Part shown: positions 24,787-33,184 of the stretch, piece after piece
Layout: every line of letters begins with the position of its first letter
How positions within the stretch are numbered: the stretch's first letter is position 1
Assembly (NCBI RefSeq): GCF_003143755.1
Contig: NZ_QFRI01000001.1
Span: 248,001 to 312,000, forward strand
Direction of reading: 5' to 3'
From: Algibacter marinivivus
Lineage (GTDB): Bacteria > Bacteroidota > Bacteroidia > Flavobacteriales > Flavobacteriaceae
DNA: 64,000 nt
Notes under the pieces: generated by a model
Databases searched by the model: none
Told to the model about the DNA's origin: nothing
What the model saw: only the letters and a program-made list of their open reading frames with translations
Made by a program: the position numbers and the translations under genes

Positions 24787-26151
24787 TTAAACAGTCATAG
24801 AAAACAACTGTGTATTGGGTTGTTTTCTTTGTAGCAACACATCAAACGCCATACATACATTCCTAATAAATGGTTGCCCTTTTTTTGTAACTTCTATTTT
24901 ATTTGAATAGATATGAAGTAACTCATCTTTTTCCATTTCTTTTAGCTTAATTAATGCATCTGGTAATTCATTAAAATAGAGATAGTTTGAGTTCCAAGAG
25001 GTTTCAAATTGACACATTAAATTGAGGATATGTTTACGGATAATTAGATCTTCTTCATTTAAAATATGCCCTCTGTAAACGGGAATGGTGTTTTTTTCTA
25101 AAAGTTTATAATAGCTTTCAATATCCTTTACGTTTTGAGCAAATCCGTACCAACTATCACTAATTGAAGACACACCTAAACCAATCATTGCTTGGGTCTT
25201 TGATGCAGTATAACCCATAAAATTACGGTGCAGTTTACCATTTGCCATAGATTTGAAGAGCGTATCTGTTTCTAAGGCAAAATGATCCATTCCTATTTCG
25301 CTATACCCAACTTCTGTTAATAATTTTTTACCTAATTCGTATTGCTGTCTTTTTAGTTCAGCTGTTGGTAAATCAGAATCATTAAACCCGCGTTGTCCGT
25401 TGCCTTTTATCCAAGGCACGTGTGCGTAACTGTAAAATGCTAAGCGATCTGGCAGGAGTTCTTTGGTTTTTAAAATAGTCTCTTCTACATGTTCTAGCGT
25501 TTGAAACGGCAAACCAAAAATAATATCGTGCCCAACAGAAGTGTAACCTATTTCTCTAGCTAATTCTGTAGCTTTTTTTACATTTTCAAAAGGTTGAATT
25601 CTATGAATGGCTTTTTGCACTCTTGGGTTATAATCTTGCACGCCGTAACTTACCCTTCTAAAACCAACTTCGTATAGGGCTTCAAGATGTTCTCTTGTAG
25701 TATTATTTGGATGACCTTCAAAACTAAACTCATACCCAAATGCTAATTCTGAAGTTTTTAAAATACCAAGAATAAGGTGTTTTAAGTTTTCTGGACTAAA
25801 AAAAGTTGGTGTCCCGCCTCCTAAATGCAACTCTTTTATAATAGGTTTTTCATCAAACAATTGAGTATATAAATCCCATTCTTTTAGAACCGCTGTAATA
25901 TATGGCGACTCCACACTGTGTTGTTTTGTAATACGCTTATTACATCCACAAAATGTACATAGGCTTTCGCAAAACGGTAAGTGGATATATAAACTTATGC
26001 CTTCTTTTGAGTTACTTTCTTTGAAGGATTTTATTAATGAGGATTCCCATTTCTCTGAAGAAAATGTATTTTGATTCCAATACGGAACTGTTGGGTAACT
26101 CGTATAACGAGGCCCCGCAATATTATACTTATTTACTAATTTGCTAAACAT
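24787..26151 (-). CDS. hemN: Oxygen-independent coproporphyrinogen III oxidase
   Basis: 454 residues. Radical-SAM core with the cluster motif C-x3-C-x2-C-x-C (CESLCTFCGC, about 58-67), GGGTPT (about 110) and the HemN C-terminal domain. It converts coproporphyrinogen III to protoporphyrinogen IX without oxygen, supplying haem for the cbb3 oxidase at low oxygen. A perfect FNR-type site lies at 26199-26212 with a perfect -7 element at the standard offset. The N-terminal PRYTSYPTVPYW is typical of authentic HemN rather than HemW. Confidence 0.95.
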   Translation of the reverse strand: MFSKLVNKYNIAGPRYTSYPTVPYWNQNTFSSEKWESSLIKSFKESNSKEGISLYIHLPFCESLCTFCGCNKRITKQHSVESPYITAVLKEWDLYTQLFDEKPIIKELHLGGGTPTFFSPENLKHLILGILKTSELAFGYEFSFEGHPNNTTREHLEALYEVGFRRVSYGVQDYNPRVQKAIHRIQPFENVKKATELAREIGYTSVGHDIIFGLPFQTLEHVEETILKTKELLPDRLAFYSYAHVPWIKGNGQRGFNDSDLPTAELKRQQYELGKKLLTEVGYSEIGMDHFALETDTLFKSMANGKLHRNFMGYTASKTQAMIGLGVSSISDSWYGFAQNVKDIESYYKLLEKNTIPVYRGHILNEEDLIIRKHILNLMCQFETSWNSNYLYFNELPDALIKLKEMEKDELLHIYSNKIEVTKKGQPFIRNVCMAFDVLLQRKQPNTQLFSMTV

Positions 26152-26168
26152 ACCTAATAATTATACTT

Positions 26169-26212
26169 CAAAATTATAGCTAATGTTTAATTTAAAATAT
26201 GACATATATCAT
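26169..26212 (-). promoter_or_regulatory. FNR-type site and promoter of hemN
   Basis: The operator ATGAC-ATAT-ATCAT is at 26199-26212. On the minus strand the -7 element TAATTTTG occupies 26176-26169, ending exactly 43 bases from the operator start, the same offset as at ccoI and ccoS. The predicted transcript starts near 26164. Confidence 0.82.
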
Positions 26213-26275
26213 GGTAACTCTTGCAATTCATTTATTAATATCTTAACTTTCGAATGAATAAAAACTCCTGAAAAA

Positions 26276-26845
26276 ATGAAACGATTAAGCATTATATTAT
26301 TTGCCATAGCCATAAGTTTTACATCTTGTAAAAAAGAAAAGAAAGCTACTAAAACCGTTGAGAGCGAGGTTACTGAAACTGCTGTTGTTGCTCCTAAAAA
26401 AGTAAAAATAGCTTTGAGTGCTAAAAGTGATAGTAATGTAACTGGTAATGTCGTTTTTAAAGAAGCTGATGGTCAAGTTAGCATGACAGCTATTATAAGT
26501 GGATTATCTGCTGGCCAACATGCTATACATATTCATGCATCCTCTGATTGCTCTTCTGCGGACGGAAAATCTGCTGGTGGACATTGGAATCCTACTGCAC
26601 AACCTCATGGTGAATGGGGTGCTGAAACAGGTTACCATAAAGGTGATATAGGAAACTTTACTGCTGATGAAAATGGAAATGGCACTATCTCATTCTCTAC
26701 AGATGAATGGTGTATTGGCTGTGGAGATGATACTAAAGATATTCTTGGTAAGGGTGTTATTGTTCATGCTGGAATAGATGATTTTACGTCTCAACCTTCT
26801 GGTGCTGCTGGTGCACGTGTAAGTTGTGCTGGAATAATTCAATAA
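26276..26845 (+). CDS. sodC: Cu/Zn superoxide dismutase-like lipoprotein
   Basis: 189 residues. The signal peptide has lipobox FTSC (C18), so it is membrane-anchored in the envelope. SOD fold residues are present: copper histidines in HAIHIHASSDC, zinc-region GGHWNPTAQPHGEWGAETGYHKGDIGNF, the distal VIVHAGIDDF histidine and the closing GARVSCAGII, with two cysteines that can form the conserved disulfide. It removes periplasmic superoxide. It is divergent from hemN; the shared region holds the FNR-type site, which is aligned with hemN rather than with this gene. Confidence 0.92.
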   Translation: MKRLSIILFAIAISFTSCKKEKKATKTVESEVTETAVVAPKKVKIALSAKSDSNVTGNVVFKEADGQVSMTAIISGLSAGQHAIHIHASSDCSSADGKSAGGHWNPTAQPHGEWGAETGYHKGDIGNFTADENGNGTISFSTDEWCIGCGDDTKDILGKGVIVHAGIDDFTSQPSGAAGARVSCAGIIQ

Positions 26846-26913
26846 AACACTAATTTAATTGCATTATAGTTTTAACTATTTTAAGTTATAACTGATTTTT
26901 TAACGTCTGTAAC

Positions 26914-27459
26914 ATGAAACAAATAACAACTCTTTTTATTGTTTGTTTCGTGGCTTTTAGCTGTATTGAATTCAAGAAAAACAAAGCATTAAACTCTAGC
27001 AAACCTAAAAATAACATTTTATGTTCTGATAGTGGTTGTAGTGGAACCTATGAAGGCCCTGAATTTATATATAGTGATGATATTGCACATCAGTTTTCAA
27101 ACAAAATGTCTCGTAAAGTTGGTGATAAATTAAAAGAACTTTATAAAGCTAATGATTTCAAAAAAGTAGACTTCTCAAAAATAAGCATGTCTACAATTGG
27201 GATGGGTTCAGGAGAAGTTATATACAAACTATCAATTCCTTTTATTAGCGTTAAAAATAAGTGTGAAGCATACACATCATTTGACCATGTTGGCGGTTGG
27301 AATCATAGTCCAGAACTTTTAAGACGTAAACAAGCTTTAAGTGCCGCCTTAATGGAAGGGCATAAATTGGATATAAGTGATTTAAAAACCACTCCTGAAG
27401 GTTTGCAAGAGTATTGGATACAATGGAAAAACAAAGATGTTCAAGCAGATTGCAAATAA
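26914..27459 (+). CDS. Lipoprotein of unknown function
   Basis: 181 residues. Lipoprotein signal VAFSC (C17). The mature part contains several cysteines (CSDSGCSG near 37-43, CEAYTSF and the C-terminal DCK) and no domain I recognise. It sits between sodC and the CIA30-like gene in the same direction (gaps 68 and 18 bases). An envelope or redox-related role can only be guessed from the neighbours. Confidence 0.65.
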   Translation: MKQITTLFIVCFVAFSCIEFKKNKALNSSKPKNNILCSDSGCSGTYEGPEFIYSDDIAHQFSNKMSRKVGDKLKELYKANDFKKVDFSKISMSTIGMGSGEVIYKLSIPFISVKNKCEAYTSFDHVGGWNHSPELLRRKQALSAALMEGHKLDISDLKTTPEGLQEYWIQWKNKDVQADCK

Positions 27460-27477
27460 TAAAAACTCAAAGCCCTA

Positions 27478-28008
27478 ATGAAATATATTATTCTATTTTC
27501 ATTTTGTCTAATAGCCCAAATATCTATGACTCTATTCAATTTTAATTCTAAAAGTGATATTTCCAATTGGCGCACAATTGATGACGTAGTTATGGGTGGA
27601 CGCTCTAACGGAAGTTTTAAAATTAATGATGCTGGTAATGGTTTATTCTATGGTGAAGTCTCTTTGGAAAATAATGGTGGGTTTTCGATGGTGGAATACC
27701 GTTTTGAAACGAAAGAGGTTAATAAATTTTCTAAAGTTTGCATAAGATTAAAAGGAGATGGAAAACCATATCAGTTTAGAGTAAAAACTAATACTTCAGA
27801 TAGACACTCGTATGTTGCATCTTTTAATACTTCTGGAGATTGGGAGATTATTGAAATTTCTTTTAAAACCCTATCGCCTGCTTTTAGAGGTCGAAAACTA
27901 GATATACCAAATTACGATGGTAGCCATATGGAGGTGCTTGCTTTTTTAATTGGAAATAAAAAGGCAGAATCTTTTAGTCTTGAAATAGATACGATTGTTT
28001 TAAAATAG
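27478..28008 (+). CDS. CIA30 (NDUFAF1-like) family protein
   Basis: 176 residues. A short N-terminal hydrophobic stretch is followed by the CIA30 core: FNFNSKSDISNWRTIDDVVMGGRSNGSF and later FSKVCIRLKGDGKPYQFRVKTN, a carbohydrate-binding-like beta sandwich. In mitochondria NDUFAF1/CIA30 helps complex I assembly; bacterial homologues are uncharacterised. It ends directly against the stop of the convergent cystathionine beta-synthase gene with no spacer. Confidence 0.82.
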   Translation: MKYIILFSFCLIAQISMTLFNFNSKSDISNWRTIDDVVMGGRSNGSFKINDAGNGLFYGEVSLENNGGFSMVEYRFETKEVNKFSKVCIRLKGDGKPYQFRVKTNTSDRHSYVASFNTSGDWEIIEISFKTLSPAFRGRKLDIPNYDGSHMEVLAFLIGNKKAESFSLEIDTIVLK

Positions 28009-29367
28009 CTAAAGTGAGCTAATAATATCATACTTGGTAATAATTTGATAATTACCATTTTCTAGTTTTACCATAACTGCATTATTTTCTTTATTAAATA
28101 ACTTTGAAATAACTTCAATTGGCGTGTTTTTATCGACTATTGGAAATGGTTTGTGCATCACATCTTTAATTGGTAAATCTGAAATATCTTTATTTTCAAT
28201 GTACTTTCTTAGTAAATCAGCTTCATCAATAGCCCCTACAAACCCTGTAGAATCTTCAACTGGGATCTGAGATATTTTATGTGCTTTCATACGCTCTATA
28301 GCATGAGATACTAGTTCTTCAGTCTTTACAGTTACTAATGGTTTTTCTGAATTGTTTGCAACTAAATCTGCTGCTGATGTGATATCATCTTCTATAAACC
28401 CACGTTCTCTCATCCACTCGTCATTAAACATTTTACCAACATATCTGCTTCCATGATCGTGAAAAAGTACGACCACAACATCTTCTTTTTTGAAATGCTT
28501 TTTTAATTGGAGTATTCCTTTTAAAGCTGCTCCTGCAGAGTTACCAAGAAACATCCCTTCTTCTTTGGCTAATTTTTGAGTGTAAATAGCAGCATCTTTA
28601 TCTGTTACTTTTGTAAAACCATCAATGATACTGAAGTCTACATTTTTTGGTAAAATATCTTCGCCTATACCTTCAGTGATATATGGATAGATTTCGTTTT
28701 CATCAAACTCGCCAGTTTCATGATATTTTTTAAACACTGAACCATAAGTATCTATCCCCCAAACTTTAATATTGGGGTTTTGCTCTTTTAAATATTTACC
28801 AACCCCTGAAATGGTTCCGCCTGTACCTACGCCAACTACAAAGTGTGTTATTTTCCCTTCGGTTTGTTTCCAAATTTCGGGTCCGGTACTTTCATAATGT
28901 GCCAAAGCATTACTTGGGTTATCATACTGATTTACATACCAAGAATTTGGCGTTTCTTCGGCTAATCTTTTGGATGTTGAGTAATAGGATTTTGGATCTT
29001 CTGGCTCTACATTGGTAGGGCAAACTATAACTTTACTACCTACAGCGCGAAGAATATCCATTTTTTCTTTACTTTGTTTATCGCTGATAACACAAATCAT
29101 TTTGTAGCCTTTAACTATAGCTGCTAAGGCTAAACCCATGCCTGTGTTTCCTGAGGTTCCTTCAATGATAGTTCCTCCGGGTTTTAATCTTCCATCTACC
29201 TCTGCATCTTCAATCATTTTAAGAGCCATTCTATCTTTTGTGGAATTACCCGGATTGAAAGTTTCATATTTTGCTAACACCAAACATGGCAAATCTTTTG
29301 TAAGTTTATTGAGTTTAACTAAAGGTGTATTGCCTATTGTTTCTAATATGTTTTTTGCGTAATCCAT
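28009..29367 (-). CDS. Cystathionine beta-synthase-type PLP enzyme with CBS domains
   Basis: 452 residues. The N-terminal fold-type II PLP domain (about 1-320) has the cofactor lysine in NPGNSTKDRMA, the phosphate loop GTSGNTGMG and the GTGGTISG loop. Two CBS domains follow at about 335-452 (KTEELVSHAIERM; DVMHKPFPIVDKNTPIEV). It condenses serine or acetylserine with homocysteine or sulfide; the CBS pair suggests cystathionine beta-synthase regulated by adenosyl ligands. Cysteine synthase activity cannot be excluded. It is a single gene, followed upstream by structured repeat e. Confidence 0.9.
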   Translation of the reverse strand: MDYAKNILETIGNTPLVKLNKLTKDLPCLVLAKYETFNPGNSTKDRMALKMIEDAEVDGRLKPGGTIIEGTSGNTGMGLALAAIVKGYKMICVISDKQSKEKMDILRAVGSKVIVCPTNVEPEDPKSYYSTSKRLAEETPNSWYVNQYDNPSNALAHYESTGPEIWKQTEGKITHFVVGVGTGGTISGVGKYLKEQNPNIKVWGIDTYGSVFKKYHETGEFDENEIYPYITEGIGEDILPKNVDFSIIDGFTKVTDKDAAIYTQKLAKEEGMFLGNSAGAALKGILQLKKHFKKEDVVVVLFHDHGSRYVGKMFNDEWMRERGFIEDDITSAADLVANNSEKPLVTVKTEELVSHAIERMKAHKISQIPVEDSTGFVGAIDEADLLRKYIENKDISDLPIKDVMHKPFPIVDKNTPIEVISKLFNKENNAVMVKLENGNYQIITKYDIISSL

Positions 29368-29436
29368 AGTCTATATCGTGTTGTTTCAAAAATACTAAAA
29401 AGCTAGCTGGTAATTACTAAATGTTAGTTAATATGT

Positions 29437-29536
29437 GCGTTAGGGATAGAAGTGGATAGCCCACAGGTTTGCCAATTTTTATTGGCGAACCGAGGACTTG
29501 TAACGGATAGCCCGACCCTTGTGGTAACGCCCAAAA
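29437..29536 (+). repeat. 3'-end structured repeat, copy e
   Basis: GCGTTA (29437-29442) pairs with TAACGC (29525-29530). It includes an inserted hairpin GGTTTGCCAAT...ATTGGCGAACC and the core GAGGACTTGTAACGGATAGCCCGACCC in two blocks. It ends eight bases from the stop of the LolC/E-like gene, antisense to it. Confidence 0.8.
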
Positions 29537-29544
29537 ATAAATTA

Positions 29545-30780
29545 CTAATCGAAACGAATGGCTTTTACTGGAGATATTTTTGTGATGATATACGATGGTA
29601 TTAACAACATAAGCAAACATAGGATTAAGGTGCCTACATTTAAAGCTACAATATAACCTAAACTTATGTAAACTGGGGCTTCTGTAACATAATACACGCT
29701 TGGGTCTAGTGGGAATAATTTAAAATACTTTTGGGCAAATAGTAAGCCTAGACCTAAAATATTACCCCACAGTAGTCCTAATAAAATTAGATAAGAAGCG
29801 TTATAAAGAAATAACTTTCTGATGCTCCAGTTATTGCTTCCTAATGTTTTTAAAACGCCTACCATTCTGGTGCGCTCTAGTATTAAAACGAGTAGTGCAG
29901 TTATCATGTTGATTCCTGCTACGAGTATCATGATACCGATTATTCCGTATATATTTTTATCAAAAATTTTAATCCATTCGAAAATAGAATAGTACTTATT
30001 TGTAATGGTTTGTGAGTCTAGTAGTGAAGATATATTTTGATGAATTTCTGCACCTTTTTCTTCTAAATCATCATAGTCATTTATAAAAACCTCAAAACTG
30101 CCAATTTCGTCTTTTCCCCATCTATTAATACGTTGTAAATGTCGAATATCTCCGATAAGATATTGTGCATCTAAATCTTGAAATCCTGAATTATAAATCC
30201 CCACAACGTTGTAAGTTATAATATTGGGGAGCTTTTCTGGATCATCTTTTGCAAATACCATTTGAAAATTATCACCCACTTTAAAATTTAAACGATTTGC
30301 TAAGTATTTTGAGATTAAAACATCTTCATTACGCTTTTGTTTGTAATCTGGCAGTTTGCCTTCTATTAAAAATTCTTTAAAATAGCTCCAATTATAATCA
30401 GCGCCAACACCTTTTAAGTAGACGCCTTCAAAGTCAGTTTCAGTTCTTATTACTCCAAATTTCGATGCGACCCCTTGTACATGATTTACACCTTCTACTA
30501 CCTTAAAATCTGGGTAAAAATCTTGATTTTTAGAAATAGGGGCTATACTTTCCTGGGAGTTATTGTTATCATAGTTTGTAATAGTAACATGCCCGTTAAA
30601 TGCTACAACTTTATCCCGAATTTTTTGCTGTAAGCCTATACCAGTTGCAATAGCAATCATCATTACAATAATTCCAATAGCAATTGCTGCGATACCAATT
30701 TTTATTATTGGTGCCGATATGCTACTTTTATACGCTTTACTACCAATAATGCGTTTAGCTATAAAAAACTCGTAATTCAA
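29545..30780 (-). CDS. LolC/LolE-type ABC transporter permease
   Basis: 411 residues. Start MNYEFFIAKRIIG is typical of flavobacterial FtsX/MacB permeases. The first transmembrane helix is at about 25-48, then a large periplasmic MacB-PCD-like domain (~50-270), and three C-terminal helices with ERTRMVGVLKTLGSNNWSIRKLFLYNASYL. It probably works with a LolD ATPase to release lipoproteins from the inner membrane; the ATPase is not adjacent. Its start is only nine bases from the divergent namZ start, and a -7-like TATTTTTG for it lies inside namZ (30807-30814). Confidence 0.88.
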   Translation of the reverse strand: MNYEFFIAKRIIGSKAYKSSISAPIIKIGIAAIAIGIIVMMIAIATGIGLQQKIRDKVVAFNGHVTITNYDNNNSQESIAPISKNQDFYPDFKVVEGVNHVQGVASKFGVIRTETDFEGVYLKGVGADYNWSYFKEFLIEGKLPDYKQKRNEDVLISKYLANRLNFKVGDNFQMVFAKDDPEKLPNIITYNVVGIYNSGFQDLDAQYLIGDIRHLQRINRWGKDEIGSFEVFINDYDDLEEKGAEIHQNISSLLDSQTITNKYYSIFEWIKIFDKNIYGIIGIMILVAGINMITALLVLILERTRMVGVLKTLGSNNWSIRKLFLYNASYLILLGLLWGNILGLGLLFAQKYFKLFPLDPSVYYVTEAPVYISLGYIVALNVGTLILCLLMLLIPSYIITKISPVKAIRFD

Positions 30781-30789
30781 AAGTTACTT

Positions 30790-32022
30790 ATGAAGTTTAA
30801 TGTTTTCAAAAATACAGTTTTATTATTTGTTTTGGTAATGATTTCTTGCGCTTCTAAAGTAAAAAATAGCACAAATGAAACAGAAGAGACTCTTGAACAA
30901 GTTAAGATTGATAGTTCTCTAGTTGTTGGTGCAAATCAAACCGAGAACTATTTACCTTTATTGAAAGATAAACGTGTTGGAGTTGTAGCTAACCAGACTT
31001 CTGTTATTTTTAACGCAGACACAAGTTATACTCATTTAATAGATTCTTTACTTAACTTGAATATCAACATTAAAAAAGTTTTTTCTCCCGAACATGGCTT
31101 TAGAGGAAAAGCAGATGCAGGTGAACTCGTTAAAGATGGTATTGATACAAAAACTAATTTACCAATATTTTCTCTTCATGGAAGTACTAAAAAACCCTCT
31201 AAAGAACAACTTGAAGGTTTAGATATTATAATTTTTGATATTCAAGATGTAGGCGTTAGGTTTTACACATACATTTCTACTTTACACTATATAATGGAAG
31301 CTTGTGCTGAACAAGATATACCGGTTTTAATTCTAGACAGACCTAATCCTAACGGGCATTATGTTGATGGTCCTACCTTAGAGATTGAAAATAAAAGCTT
31401 CCTTGGTATGCATCCTATACCTTTGGTACATGGTATGACTATTGGGGAATATGCGCATATGATTAATGGGGAAAAATGGCTAAAAAATGCTATAACATGT
31501 GATATAAGTATTATTCCTATTAAAAATTACACCCATAAAACACCTTATAGTTTGTCAATTAGACCTTCTCCAAACTTACCAAACGATCAATCTATAAAAC
31601 TATACCCAAGTCTTGGCCTTTTTGAAGGCACTAATATAAATGCTGGTCGTGGCACAGAATTCCAGTTTCAAAGATTTGGCGCTCCTTTTTTAAATAAAGC
31701 ATTTTATAAGTTTAACTATACACCCATTGCTAATTTTGGTGCCAAACATCCTAAGCATAAAAATACTGTTTGTTATGGTAAAGACTTAAAAGATGAAGTT
31801 TTAAATGGTGTTATGACGCTTAAATGGGTTATTGAAGCTTATAAAAATTCAACTGATAAATCCTTGTTTTTTAATACTAAAAATTTCACAAAACACGCAG
31901 GTACTGATAAATTACAAAAACAAATTGAAGCAGGTATATCTGAAGCAAATATTAAAGCTACCTGGAAAAAAGATTTAGAGGATTTCAAAAAAACAAGAAA
32001 AAAATATTTACTATATCCGTGA
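30790..32022 (+). CDS. namZ: DUF1343 exo-beta-N-acetylmuramidase (NamZ-like) lipoprotein
   Basis: 410 residues. Signal peptide with lipobox MISC (C20). The DUF1343 core has KVFSPEHGFRGKADAGE, DIIIFDIQDVGVRFYTYISTL, DRPNPNGHYVDGPTLE and RPSPNLPNDQSIKLYPSLGLFEGTN in blocks. NamZ enzymes remove non-reducing-end N-acetylmuramic acid from peptidoglycan fragments, a recycling step known in Bacteroidetes. It overlaps the next gene (GTGA), so the two are translationally coupled. Confidence 0.88.
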   Translation: MKFNVFKNTVLLFVLVMISCASKVKNSTNETEETLEQVKIDSSLVVGANQTENYLPLLKDKRVGVVANQTSVIFNADTSYTHLIDSLLNLNINIKKVFSPEHGFRGKADAGELVKDGIDTKTNLPIFSLHGSTKKPSKEQLEGLDIIIFDIQDVGVRFYTYISTLHYIMEACAEQDIPVLILDRPNPNGHYVDGPTLEIENKSFLGMHPIPLVHGMTIGEYAHMINGEKWLKNAITCDISIIPIKNYTHKTPYSLSIRPSPNLPNDQSIKLYPSLGLFEGTNINAGRGTEFQFQRFGAPFLNKAFYKFNYTPIANFGAKHPKHKNTVCYGKDLKDEVLNGVMTLKWVIEAYKNSTDKSLFFNTKNFTKHAGTDKLQKQIEAGISEANIKATWKKDLEDFKKTRKKYLLYP

Positions 32023-33098
32023 AACACATTTTAGCATCTTTAATTATATTTTTAACTTCTGTTGGTTTTAATTTTAGTACAGATATTACATCAACTGATT
32101 ACAAAATTAAAACGGCTAAGAAAAAAGCTAAAAAGTTTTTGCGACAGCAAAAGATCCCTGGAATGTCTATTTCTGTATCGCAAAATGGTGAATTGATATG
32201 GTCTGAAGGCTTTGGCTATGCTATTCGTAAGCCTAAAACTAAAGTTGACCCAAGTAAAACCCTTTTTAGAATTGCCAGTATCTCAAAATCTATTACCGCT
32301 TTAGCACTTGCAAAATTAGTAGATGATAAGCAAATTGATTTAAATAAGAGCGTTTATAATTATCTTCCTGACTACCCCAAAAAAGCTTATGATTTTACAG
32401 TTAAAGAATTAGGAGGACATTTAGCAGGAATTAGACATTATAAAGGGAATGAGTTTACTATAAACAAAAAGATGTCGATTACTGATGGTATTGATTTATT
32501 TAAAAACGATCCTTTACTTTTTGAACCCTCGACACAGTTTTCTTATAATACTTTTGGGTATGTTTTGTTGAGTGAAATTATGCAAAAAGCATCTGAGACA
32601 GAGTTCAATACTTTAGTTAATGAATACATTTTTAAACCTTTAGGAATGACTAATACGATGCTAGATGATTCTGAAATTAACTTTCCTAATAAAACGAATT
32701 TCTATCGAAAAAAACGTATCCTTTCAACGTCTGTAGCCAATGAATATAAAGTTGCTGGTGGTGGATTTTTATCTACATCAGAAGACTTAATCAAATTTGG
32801 TGAAGAAATTATTTCGCCTTCAACTGTTTCAAAAGAAGCTTTATCACAAATGATTACTTCTCAAAAATTAAAGTCTGGAAAAATAACGGGATATGGTATT
32901 GGTTTTTCTGTAGAATGCACCAAAAACAACACACACAAATATTATCATACAGGTGGTGGAGTTGGAGCGTCTACCATACTTCTAATTTACCCTAAAGAAC
33001 AGATAGTTATTTCTGTTTTGACAAATAAATCTGGTGTTAGTATGGATGAATTTGGAGAACAATTAGAATCCATTTTTATCGATTCTAAAACTTTTTGA
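32019..33098 (+). CDS. Serine beta-lactamase-like (LACTB-type) hydrolase
   Basis: 359 residues, GTG start overlapping namZ. Signal peptide 1-22. Class C-like serine hydrolase fold: S-x-x-K as SISK in FRIASISKSITALAL (about 87-90), second motif YNT in QFSYNTFGYVLL, third motif HTG in YYHTGGGVGAST. The combination SISK / Y-x-T / HTG resembles LACTB rather than AmpC (YxN, KTG). Coupling with NamZ suggests hydrolysis of muropeptide or amide bonds, which is inference. Confidence 0.85.
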   Translation: MKHILASLIIFLTSVGFNFSTDITSTDYKIKTAKKKAKKFLRQQKIPGMSISVSQNGELIWSEGFGYAIRKPKTKVDPSKTLFRIASISKSITALALAKLVDDKQIDLNKSVYNYLPDYPKKAYDFTVKELGGHLAGIRHYKGNEFTINKKMSITDGIDLFKNDPLLFEPSTQFSYNTFGYVLLSEIMQKASETEFNTLVNEYIFKPLGMTNTMLDDSEINFPNKTNFYRKKRILSTSVANEYKVAGGGFLSTSEDLIKFGEEIISPSTVSKEALSQMITSQKLKSGKITGYGIGFSVECTKNNTHKYYHTGGGVGASTILLIYPKEQIVISVLTNKSGVSMDEFGEQLESIFIDSKTF

Positions 33099-33184
33099 TT
33101 TTTTTTATTTAACCGCTTACCAAAAAATTAATAATTATATTCAGTTAATAGTTTACTTTTACACCCTGCAATTATAATTGAATC

